DNA of 64,000 nucleotides. Origin: Clostridiales bacterium (lineage in GTDB: Bacteria; Bacillota; Clostridia; Oscillospirales; CAG-272). Positions 17,016 to 24,439 of this stretch are shown one piece after another; within the stretch, counting starts at the first letter, position 1; each line of letters starts with the position of its first letter. Both the position numbers and the translations under genes were made by a program. The DNA lies in the NCBI GenBank assembly GCA_012800735.1, contig JAAZIU010000004.1, positions 1 to 64,000 on the forward strand. Direction: 5' to 3'. The notes under the pieces are model-generated. The model searched no databases, was not told the origin of the DNA, and saw only the letters and a program-made list of their open reading frames with translations.

Positions 17016-17690
17016 ATGAGAGCTCGTAATAAAAAGAATTGTTTTAAGCGGCTTGCCGCATGTAAAGATATACTGATTCAGTCCCCGGATGAGCTTGACT
17101 TTATACCCGACGGCATCGAATTGGGCTGCGGTAAAGGCGCATTTGTTATTGAACTTGCCCGAAGAAATCCGGATAAGAAATATCTTGCGGTCGAACATAA
17201 TCCGAATGTTGCGGTTGTCGCTGTTGAAAAGGTGATGGCGAGTAAATATATTAATAACATTCGTTTCTTTGTAGGAGGCGCAGAGCGACTGAATGATTAC
17301 ATAAAGCCTCAAAGCATCCGTCGAATATACATAAACCACCCGGATCCCTGGCCTCGCCGATCTAAAGAAAAACGCAGGCTTACATACCAGTCATATCTGT
17401 ATATGTATTGGAATCTGCTGCGAGATGAAGGAGAGGTGATATTCAAAACGGACAACCGCCCTCTGTTTGATTATTCAATTTCATCGTTCAGAGATAACGG
17501 ATTTTTGTTAAAAAATATCACCTATGATCTTGTAAACAGCGAATACATGGAAGATGATATAGTTACCGAGTATCAGGCAGAGTACATTTCAAAAGGTCAG
17601 CCGATATATATGTTGACTGCGCAAAAACAATCGGATTTTGTTTTCAGTGAATCCACAGACCGAGATTTTGTAACAATACCCAAAAATTAG
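17016..17690 (+). CDS. trmB: tRNA (guanine-N7-)-methyltransferase TrmB
   Basis: Methylates G46 in the variable loop of tRNAs using S-adenosylmethionine. 224 residues, normal length. The SAM site is GIELGCGKGAFVIELA and the next strand is YLAVEHNPNVA. The family hallmark is INHPDPWPRRSKEKRRL, where most homologues have N-F-P/S in place of N-H-P. The C-terminal TEYQAEYISKGQPIY matches the conserved end. The start ATG is 52 nt from the divergent HAAS gene. The promoter is not obvious. Confidence 0.93.
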   Translation: MRARNKKNCFKRLAACKDILIQSPDELDFIPDGIELGCGKGAFVIELARRNPDKKYLAVEHNPNVAVVAVEKVMASKYINNIRFFVGGAERLNDYIKPQSIRRIYINHPDPWPRRSKEKRRLTYQSYLYMYWNLLRDEGEVIFKTDNRPLFDYSISSFRDNGFLLKNITYDLVNSEYMEDDIVTEYQAEYISKGQPIYMLTAQKQSDFVFSESTDRDFVTIPKN

Positions 17691-17715
17691 GAAAGCTATT
17701 AGAGTTTATAAAAAA

Positions 17716-18486
17716 TCAGCTTAATTGCTTTCTTGAGTCAAGTATTTCTTCAATAATTTTAAGGTCTTCAAAGGTGTTGACGCCCAAAAGCTCAGTTTCA
17801 TCGGTCGTCGGCATCGCGTCGACCTTTTCTTTGTTTTTGCGCATTATACCCGGGACATCGGTAAGATAAAGCTCGTTTGAAAGTGAATTGACCTTAATCT
17901 CATCAAGAGCGCAAACAAGTTTTCTCGCATCGAAAACATAATTTCCGACATTGAGTTCCCGAATAAGCTTTTGTTGCGGAGTGCAGTTTTTATCCTCGAC
18001 TATCGCTTCAAATTCACCATTCTCATCTCTTACAATTCGTCCGAATGGAATTTGCCGCTGAGATATACAGGAAAGCAAAGTGCAGGCACAGCGATTCTCA
18101 ATGTTGTGAGCAACGAGTTTTTTGATAGTTTCCGGTTTAATAAGCGGAACATCGCCCTGAAGCACTAAAACAAGCCCGTCAAAGTTGTCAAGATTCGACT
18201 GAGCGACGGCGCACTTGACCGCATAACCGGTTCCGTATCCGCCGTCATCCTGAATGGCGAATTGATATCCCTGATCATTGAAACGATCTATAATCATTTC
18301 TTTCATATAACCGACTACGATAGTAATGTCCTCCGGCTTTAAAGAAAGCAGAGAAGCTGAATCGATGGCATAACTAAGCAGGGGCTTACCATGAGCTTCA
18401 CGCAGTACTTTAGGCATAGGGTTATCCGATTCACTCATACGAGTGCCTTTTCCTGCAGCTAAGATGATAACTTTGATATTGTCCAT
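17716..18486 (-). CDS. GlmU-like nucleotidyltransferase lacking the acetyltransferase domain
   Basis: 256-residue sugar-1-phosphate nucleotidyltransferase. The signature VIILAAGKGTRMSESD-x3-PKVL is at the N terminus. LQGDVPLI holds the metal-binding Asp, DGGYGTGYAVKCA is the base-contact loop, and ELNVGNYVFDA and YLTDVPGIM match the GlmU N-terminal domain. Full GlmU is about 450 residues with a left-handed beta-helix acetyltransferase; here the chain ends after the first domain. It therefore probably makes a UDP-sugar (UDP-GlcNAc is the closest family guess) and would need a separate acetyltransferase. AAGGA precedes the ATG. It runs downstream of a glycosidase gene on the same strand. Confidence 0.85.
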   Translation of the reverse strand: MDNIKVIILAAGKGTRMSESDNPMPKVLREAHGKPLLSYAIDSASLLSLKPEDITIVVGYMKEMIIDRFNDQGYQFAIQDDGGYGTGYAVKCAVAQSNLDNFDGLVLVLQGDVPLIKPETIKKLVAHNIENRCACTLLSCISQRQIPFGRIVRDENGEFEAIVEDKNCTPQQKLIRELNVGNYVFDARKLVCALDEIKVNSLSNELYLTDVPGIMRKNKEKVDAMPTTDETELLGVNTFEDLKIIEEILDSRKQLS

Positions 18487-18512
18487 TGTGAAAACTTCCT
18501 TATTGAGTTTAT

Positions 18513-20927
18513 TTATTCAAGCACTTTGAAAAGGTTGTTCAGACTAAGGGGTGACTTACTCTCTTCGCGGAAAACATAGAACACCGAGGAGCCTGAAGGT
18601 ATTTCCGCATCCAGTCGCGCGTAACCGTCGTCATTGCGGAAAAGTTCATCCGACAAAAGTCGGCGTATTCTTCCGTTATAAGGATTCCATTCTTCTGCTA
18701 CCGGTTTGTTTTGTAAAAAGGCGATTTCGCCGATAAAATCGCGAGAGGTTGCATTGGCGACGAAATATATGTCGCATCCGGCAGTCACTTTATGTATATA
18801 ATTGAAAACCATTCCGGACTTCCTAATATGCGAGTCATAATCAAGCGCTCTGAAAGCGGGAAGCGGTAGGCTGAAAACTCCGTTGTCTGCGACTTTCGGG
18901 GCGCCGCTGAATATAACATCCGGCAGTATATCAAGACCATTGATTATTCGGTCGAGCGAGTCCTTATCTACCATCTCGGTGCCGTCAGCGCCGGTCAGTG
19001 AAGGAAGGATAAAATAAGCTTCTCCGCCATTGTCATTTTTATTTGAATAAAGGTCGGCAAAGGTGTTTACATCCTCCATAGTGACACCGAAAATGTGTTT
19101 CACGAGACGCTTTACCTCATCATCAAATCCGGAATCAGGCAAATCCGGATTGAATTCAAAGGCAAGCGTGGGCAGTTTGGACGTTGCGATTATCTTTCCG
19201 CCCTGATCAAAGAATTTTGCAAGCAGTCTGAGGTTCTTAACGCTTATCATTGACGTTCCGGGAATCACAACTGCCTTGAATCTCTGTGAATTTATTTCAT
19301 TTGAAAGACAGAGTTGGTTTTTATCGATATAGCATCTTTCGCTGAGAGTTTCCGGATGAATCACGGTTACATCTCTGATAGAGTAGTTTGTTATCAGGTT
19401 TATCACGCCCATATAATCGGCGTCAGGCGGCGTCTGAGGATACTCAAAACCGGTTGCCGGAAGGTCGAAGAAGCTTGTCTGAGCCTCGAGTGAGTGAAGC
19501 GGGTAAAGAACGGCTATATCGCAGACATGTCTCCCTCCGCGGAGGAGCACCTGAGATCTTGAAAGATAATCGTTGAATATCGTAAGCTGATTAAGCTGAT
19601 TTGTCGGTTCCGAAAGGTTATAATTGCGCGGCATAAGTAAGTTGGCGCCGCGGGCGAGAGCTGTCATCGCGCTGTTATACATTGCGTCAAGATCGATATC
19701 TCCGTAATTTCCGAAAATATCGCAGATAACTATCTGACGGTCAAAGTTGTCGGCAGCGCCGGAGGCAAGCTTTAGACCGTTGAAACCATATCCGATACCG
19801 TTTTCAAGGCTTACCGCCGCAGCTCCCGTCTGCTTTTGAAAGCGCATTCCGTCACCGAAAAGCCAAACAGATTGTACTGTTTTAAGATCGGCAACGCATC
19901 CTGATGATATAAGTCTGTGAGTTTTGGTGAAGTCAGAGACGGCTTTGATAAAGCCGTTCTCAAGCATCTTTGCCCGGCAGTCAAAAAACAAGGCTTTAAA
20001 ATGAGCGGTATGTTCACCAATATCCATATAAAGCGCAGGATAAAAGGGCGCGGGGTCGAAACCGTATTCATCCATGAAAACATCGTTGAAGCTTTTATCC
20101 CACATACGCCGGTTAGGTCCGAAGAACTGAACGCCGTTAAAATATGTGAAAGCAATTGTTTCGTCGACAAATTCATCGAACTGTTCTGTAAATTTCTTGT
20201 AGGTAAGATCGATAAATATTTGAGAGGAATCATAAGAGAGATAATTAACACAATCGCAGTCGGGTATAGGCTTGCAGATAAATTGAAGAATGCTCCAATT
20301 CCCCTCGGGAACGTCCCAGATTATCTCTCCGTTGAATGCTTTGTCGCGAATATCGATAAAATTATGCTTGTCGATGTCATAAGCAACGATTGACATTGTC
20401 TCACCCGAATCGTCAAGTTTGCGCTTGACTGTTTCTTCTGAGACGCATTCATATTCGCGCATGACAAGCATATGCGCCCTGTCTTCTTCTGATTCTGACG
20501 CAAAGACGCCTCCGGCGCGGCCGGAGATTTCACCGTTTATTCTTGCGGCAGCTTCCGCCTTCTCACCCTCGGGATCGGTTTGTATATCCGGATCGATTTC
20601 AGTTTTTTCCTCAGAAATGGGATGGACGGGAAACACATCGTCGCAATATACTGCATAAAGAGCGTTTTTTTCGAGTTTTTCAAGTATCGTTTGATAATAT
20701 TTCCAATATAAGTCGGAATCATAAGCAGGAAAAACATCGGATGACGGCAGGATAGCGCAGCCTCCGCAACCGATTCTTTTCAACTGGTTGATGATTGAAT
20801 TTATATCATCTTCGTCTGAAATATCACCGGTTAATATTAGGAATGGAATGGGCTTATATTCATTTGAGGGGTTTGTAAAAAGCTTTTTCAATTCGCCGTG
20901 ATCTTTCGGTGTATTGCTGAAATCCAT
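18513..20927 (-). CDS. GH106-like glycoside hydrolase (alpha-L-rhamnosidase-type)
   Basis: 804 residues with the block order of GH106 alpha-L-rhamnosidases and relatives. There is an N-terminal TIM-barrel half with GDISDEDDINSIINQLKRIG and GCGGCAILP. Then come FNGVQFFGPNRRMW and YGFDPAPFYPALYMDIGEH, and a central CDIAVLYPLHSLEAQTSFFD block. A Rossmann-like section (VVIPGTSMISVKNLRLLAKF, GGKIIATSKLP) is followed by C-terminal beta domains. No signal peptide is visible, so it should act on imported oligosaccharides. It has its own promoter. The similarity is by pattern only; substrate and catalytic residues cannot be assigned with confidence. Confidence 0.62.
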   Translation of the reverse strand: MDFSNTPKDHGELKKLFTNPSNEYKPIPFLILTGDISDEDDINSIINQLKRIGCGGCAILPSSDVFPAYDSDLYWKYYQTILEKLEKNALYAVYCDDVFPVHPISEEKTEIDPDIQTDPEGEKAEAAARINGEISGRAGGVFASESEEDRAHMLVMREYECVSEETVKRKLDDSGETMSIVAYDIDKHNFIDIRDKAFNGEIIWDVPEGNWSILQFICKPIPDCDCVNYLSYDSSQIFIDLTYKKFTEQFDEFVDETIAFTYFNGVQFFGPNRRMWDKSFNDVFMDEYGFDPAPFYPALYMDIGEHTAHFKALFFDCRAKMLENGFIKAVSDFTKTHRLISSGCVADLKTVQSVWLFGDGMRFQKQTGAAAVSLENGIGYGFNGLKLASGAADNFDRQIVICDIFGNYGDIDLDAMYNSAMTALARGANLLMPRNYNLSEPTNQLNQLTIFNDYLSRSQVLLRGGRHVCDIAVLYPLHSLEAQTSFFDLPATGFEYPQTPPDADYMGVINLITNYSIRDVTVIHPETLSERCYIDKNQLCLSNEINSQRFKAVVIPGTSMISVKNLRLLAKFFDQGGKIIATSKLPTLAFEFNPDLPDSGFDDEVKRLVKHIFGVTMEDVNTFADLYSNKNDNGGEAYFILPSLTGADGTEMVDKDSLDRIINGLDILPDVIFSGAPKVADNGVFSLPLPAFRALDYDSHIRKSGMVFNYIHKVTAGCDIYFVANATSRDFIGEIAFLQNKPVAEEWNPYNGRIRRLLSDELFRNDDGYARLDAEIPSGSSVFYVFREESKSPLSLNNLFKVLE

Positions 20928-21032
20928 TTTTAATCACCGCCGATTCGTGCCGGTAAGCTGAATAAAGCCATATCCGGCGAGATTTCAATTATTTATTATT
21001 ATAAATCATTAGCGTATATAAGAGTACAACAT

Positions 21033-21061
21033 ATTATATCATAAATTAAGCCGGATGTAAA
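21033..21061 (-). promoter_or_regulatory. Promoter of the GH106-like gene
   Basis: On the minus strand TTTACA and TATAAT are separated by 17 nt, 106 nt upstream of the start codon. Confidence 0.7.
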
Positions 21062-21232
21062 CTCTTTTTCATTTGATTATAGTTAAAAATAACGCAAAAA
21101 GGTGTAAAATAACTGCCCGATAAACTTATACTTATAAAATAAGATTTTACAGTTGATAATTGACTAAATTATATATTTTTTGATGTAATATATTCCTGTG
21201 ATATAAACAACTAACAGAAATTAAAAAAACAC

Positions 21233-21261
21233 TTGACTTTTTTAAGATGATAAGGTATACT
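21233..21261 (+). promoter_or_regulatory. Promoter of the ABC-DUF1854-ABC operon
   Basis: TTGACT, 17-nt spacer, TATACT. Predicted transcript start is near 21268, leaving a ~107-nt leader with a strong inverted repeat. The interval 21062-21232 between the divergent promoters is AT-rich with no other recognisable signal. Confidence 0.78.
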
Positions 21262-21301
21262 ATTATTTGTTTGCGGATGAAATACCGCGTTTATTAATCC
21301 C

Positions 21302-21325
21302 GTTTTGTTGCGATTGCAACAAAAC
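21302..21325 (+). promoter_or_regulatory. Perfect inverted repeat in the leader of the ABC operon
   Basis: GTTTTGTTGC-GATT-GCAACAAAAC: 10-bp arms, no mismatches, 40 nt downstream of the -10 box and 50 nt before the start. It could be an operator for a dimeric repressor acting as a roadblock, or an RNA hairpin. The following AATTTCGTTTTTAATTT has a T5 run that could support weak attenuation. The sequence does not decide between these. Confidence 0.6.
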
Positions 21326-21374
21326 AATTTCGTTTTTAATTTAGAATAATATAAACTCACGGAGGTGAGTATAT

Positions 21375-23846
21375 TTGACGGCAATAGATAAAATACCGGC
21401 AGAGCTGATGAAAAAGCTTGAGCAAAAAGGTATTGCAGAGAAGGACATCGTACTTTGCGCGATGGCGGATATGAACTCCGACGGCGTTCACTGCGATAAT
21501 TGGCTGATAGTAACCGACACCGATCTTATCGCTGTCGGGGGAACCAGGATTCTCCGTCCCGATGGTGAACGGAAGATAACCGACCCTAAAAAGCTCAAAG
21601 TTGAGTTCGGTGAGATATCATATCAATATTATCCTCTTGACACTCTATTTGATTTTTCGATTGAAGATCAGATATCAATCGCAATCCTCACCGCTCAAAA
21701 GGCGGAACCGGACGTAGTGGCAAAAATACGCGAAAAGAAAAAAGAGGAAGCGGAGAAACGTAAAGAGATTGAGGAGAAAGGTGAAAAAGCCCTTGAACTC
21801 CCCGAAAAAAAAGATTCCGAACCGAATGAGATAAAAAAGCCCGGCACAGAGCCGGAGGAGCGCAAAGATAAACCGCAGGAAGTCCCCGAAGGAGCTCCTG
21901 TATTAATTACATATCTTACCAGAACATATAAAAACAATTTGAATCTGTTTGTAAGATATCTAAATCAATATCTTGTCGAAGGAAAGATTGATATCGACGA
22001 AAAAGATGCTGCGGAAGATTTATTCTGTCCGAAATGCGGCAGGAGATACGCCGACCCGAAGAGAAAGATCTGCGCTCGCTGTATGGATAAAAACCGGATT
22101 ATAAAGCGAACCGCCACATTTTTTGTAAAATACAAAGGATATATAGCGCTAATAATGCTGACATTGGTGCTTAGCACCGCGGTAGGAGTTCTTGCCCCTT
22201 ATATCAGCTCCGGTTTCTATTACGACCAGGTGCTTGACGTCGCCGGTGAATTCTACGGTCAAATACTCCTTGTACTTGGTATAATAGTAGCGACAAGAGT
22301 CTTCAGTATGCTTGTCAATATTCTAAGCGGCATCTGTACCTCAACGATTGCAGCTAAAATAGTATATGACTTGAAAAAAATTATTTTCGGCGCCATCGAG
22401 AGACTTTCGTTGTCTTTCTTTACCAACCGCCAGACCGGCGGTCTTATGACCCAGATAAATAACGACTCGGAAACCATATACTGGTTCTTTGTCGACGGTT
22501 TCCCCTATTTCATCATAAATATTATACAAATAGCGGCTTTGCTCGTTATAATGTTTATGATGAACTGGAAACTTACCCTGCTTTCGGTGATTACCGTGCC
22601 GCTTATAATTTTAAGCATAAGATATTTGTTTGCGCGCTTAGGTAAAATGCATGCCCGCAGGTATTCTTATTCACGCAGCATGAATTCAGTGTTGTCTGAT
22701 GCTCTGAGCGGAGTTAGAGTAGTAAAAGCCTTCGCAAAAGAGGAAGACGAAATAGATCGCTTTGATAAGCGGTCGAAAAGATTCGCTGAGGCAAACAGAG
22801 AGCTTTCTACATATGCAACCACTCGTTTTACCGGCATTGATCTGCTTATGTATGCGGGCAGCATCGTCGTAACCGGTTTCGGCGGCTGGATGGTGATAAA
22901 AGGCGAAATGACATACGGTACATTTCTGACCTTTATGGCCTATATGGGAATGATATATGGTCCGATGTTCTTCTTTGTAGATATGTCTCAATGGCTTTCC
23001 GACGCTATGAACTCAATGCATCGACTGATGGAGATAATGGACGCCGAACCTGAAGTATCCGAGCCGGAAAATCCGGTAAGGATTGATAAGTTCAAAGGCA
23101 AGGTCGAATTCCGGAATATCGGCTTCTCATATGAAAAGAATCGCAAGATAATCGACGGCATCAGCTTTGAGATTGAACCGGGAAAGACAATAGGTATAGT
23201 CGGTCATTCAGGCGCGGGGAAGAGTACGCTAGCAAATCTTCTTATCCGCCTATATGATGTAAAGGAAGGCGGAATATATGTCGACGATGTCAATATAAAA
23301 GATATAGCGCTCGACGACCTCCGCCGAAATATTGCTATTGTATCTCAGGAGACCTACCTGTTCTCCGGGACTATACTCGAAAATATAAGCTATGCCCGCC
23401 CCGACGCCACATATGAAGAAGTCATAGAAGCTGCGAAAATAAGCGGCGCGCATGACTTTATCATCCAATTACCGGATGCTTATTCGACGATGGTCGGTTT
23501 CGGATATAAGGATCTTTCGGGCGGCGAGCGTCAGCGTGTCTCTATTGCAAGAGCTATTCTCCGCAATCCGAGGATATTGATACTCGACGAAGCGACAGCT
23601 GCAATGGATACCGAAACCGAACGGAAGATACAGGACGCCCTCGAGATTCTTGTAAAAGACAGAACCACAATTATTATCGCGCATCGACTTTCAACCCTGC
23701 GCAACGCAGATAAACTGATAGTTATAGAAAGGGGCAAAATGCCCGAATTCGGAACACACGCGGAGCTGCTTGAGCGTAAAGGCATATATTACAGACTTTA
23801 TATGCTTCAACTTGAAGCGCTTAAAACAATCGGCGTAGTCGAATGA
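21375..23846 (+). CDS. ABC exporter half-transporter with N-terminal accessory domain and zinc ribbon
   Basis: 823 residues. Residues 1-110 form an alpha/beta domain of unknown type (WLIVTDTDLIAVGG). A charged Lys/Glu/Pro linker spans ~115-175. A zinc ribbon follows (C218-x2-C221, C233-x2-C236; CPKCGRRY, CARC). Six membrane helices of a type-1 exporter lie at ~250-555. The ATPase domain has Walker A GHSGAGKST (610-618), signature LSGGERQ (714-720), Walker B ILILDEA (734-740) and the H-loop His770; the catalytic Glu is present. The start is TTG at 21375 with GGAGGTGA six bases upstream. First gene of a three-gene operon; likely heterodimerises with the third. Substrate unknown. Confidence 0.85.
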   Translation: MTAIDKIPAELMKKLEQKGIAEKDIVLCAMADMNSDGVHCDNWLIVTDTDLIAVGGTRILRPDGERKITDPKKLKVEFGEISYQYYPLDTLFDFSIEDQISIAILTAQKAEPDVVAKIREKKKEEAEKRKEIEEKGEKALELPEKKDSEPNEIKKPGTEPEERKDKPQEVPEGAPVLITYLTRTYKNNLNLFVRYLNQYLVEGKIDIDEKDAAEDLFCPKCGRRYADPKRKICARCMDKNRIIKRTATFFVKYKGYIALIMLTLVLSTAVGVLAPYISSGFYYDQVLDVAGEFYGQILLVLGIIVATRVFSMLVNILSGICTSTIAAKIVYDLKKIIFGAIERLSLSFFTNRQTGGLMTQINNDSETIYWFFVDGFPYFIINIIQIAALLVIMFMMNWKLTLLSVITVPLIILSIRYLFARLGKMHARRYSYSRSMNSVLSDALSGVRVVKAFAKEEDEIDRFDKRSKRFAEANRELSTYATTRFTGIDLLMYAGSIVVTGFGGWMVIKGEMTYGTFLTFMAYMGMIYGPMFFFVDMSQWLSDAMNSMHRLMEIMDAEPEVSEPENPVRIDKFKGKVEFRNIGFSYEKNRKIIDGISFEIEPGKTIGIVGHSGAGKSTLANLLIRLYDVKEGGIYVDDVNIKDIALDDLRRNIAIVSQETYLFSGTILENISYARPDATYEEVIEAAKISGAHDFIIQLPDAYSTMVGFGYKDLSGGERQRVSIARAILRNPRILILDEATAAMDTETERKIQDALEILVKDRTTIIIAHRLSTLRNADKLIVIERGKMPEFGTHAELLERKGIYYRLYMLQLEALKTIGVVE

Positions 23847-23861
23847 ACGGAGGCGATAAAT

Positions 23862-24428
23862 ATGCCTGAAAAAAATGAATTAGCGGCGCCGGATACGCGC
23901 GCCGAACTTGACACTGTAATAAACATAGTGTATCTTACCCCAGAAAACAGCGAATTCGGAAAGCTCAACGAGTTTATAACCCTTAAAACAAAACTTCCGG
24001 GAGAAAACGGAGAAGTCGAAGAAAAGGAATGGCAGAGGATACATCTCCATCGCGCTTTTCCTTTTGACATGCCCGAAAATTATATTTCGGTACTCGATAA
24101 GGACAAAAAAGAGATCGGTCTTATAAAAAATATAGACGACTTCGACTCGGATACCGCAAAACTCCTTAAAGACGAGCTTGAGCGGAAATATTACTCGCCT
24201 GTAATTTTGAAAATTCACTCAATAAAGGAGAGATACGGTTATTCCTACTGGGTCGTTGATACCGACGCCGGCAAGATGAACTATACTTTACAGGATACCT
24301 TCCGCAGCATCCTCCATGCCGGTTCCGACCGTGTATTTATAATAGATATGGACGGCAACCGGTATGAGATTCCCGATCTTTCTAAGCTCGACTTCAAAAG
24401 CTATAAGAAAATCGAGCTGTATCTGTAA
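23862..24428 (+). CDS. DUF1854-family protein
   Basis: 188 residues, no signal peptide or membrane segment. The pattern matches DUF1854. It has an N-terminal strand pair, the hallmark HLHRAFPFDMPENYISVLD (~61-79), the Glu/Ile-rich IGLIKNIDDFDSDTAKLLKD, then IKERYGYSYWVVDTDAG and the C-terminal DRVFIIDMDGNRYEIPDLSK. In proteobacteria DUF1854 proteins are encoded beside ABC exporters in cyanophycin-associated clusters (established gene association; the function is not known). Here it sits between two ABC half-transporter genes, 15 nt after one and 11 nt before the other, each with its own GGAGG. No cyanophycin synthetase gene is in the window. A cytosolic accessory of the exporter is the simplest reading. 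Confidence 0.8.
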   Translation: MPEKNELAAPDTRAELDTVINIVYLTPENSEFGKLNEFITLKTKLPGENGEVEEKEWQRIHLHRAFPFDMPENYISVLDKDKKEIGLIKNIDDFDSDTAKLLKDELERKYYSPVILKIHSIKERYGYSYWVVDTDAGKMNYTLQDTFRSILHAGSDRVFIIDMDGNRYEIPDLSKLDFKSYKKIELYL

Positions 24429-24439
24429 GGAGGCGGCGA

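Noticed and set aside
16965..17339. 125-residue N-terminal extension of the HAAS-domain protein
   Set aside because: It runs antisense through trmB and past the TTG start that has a GGAGG site. The extension has no HAAS homology.
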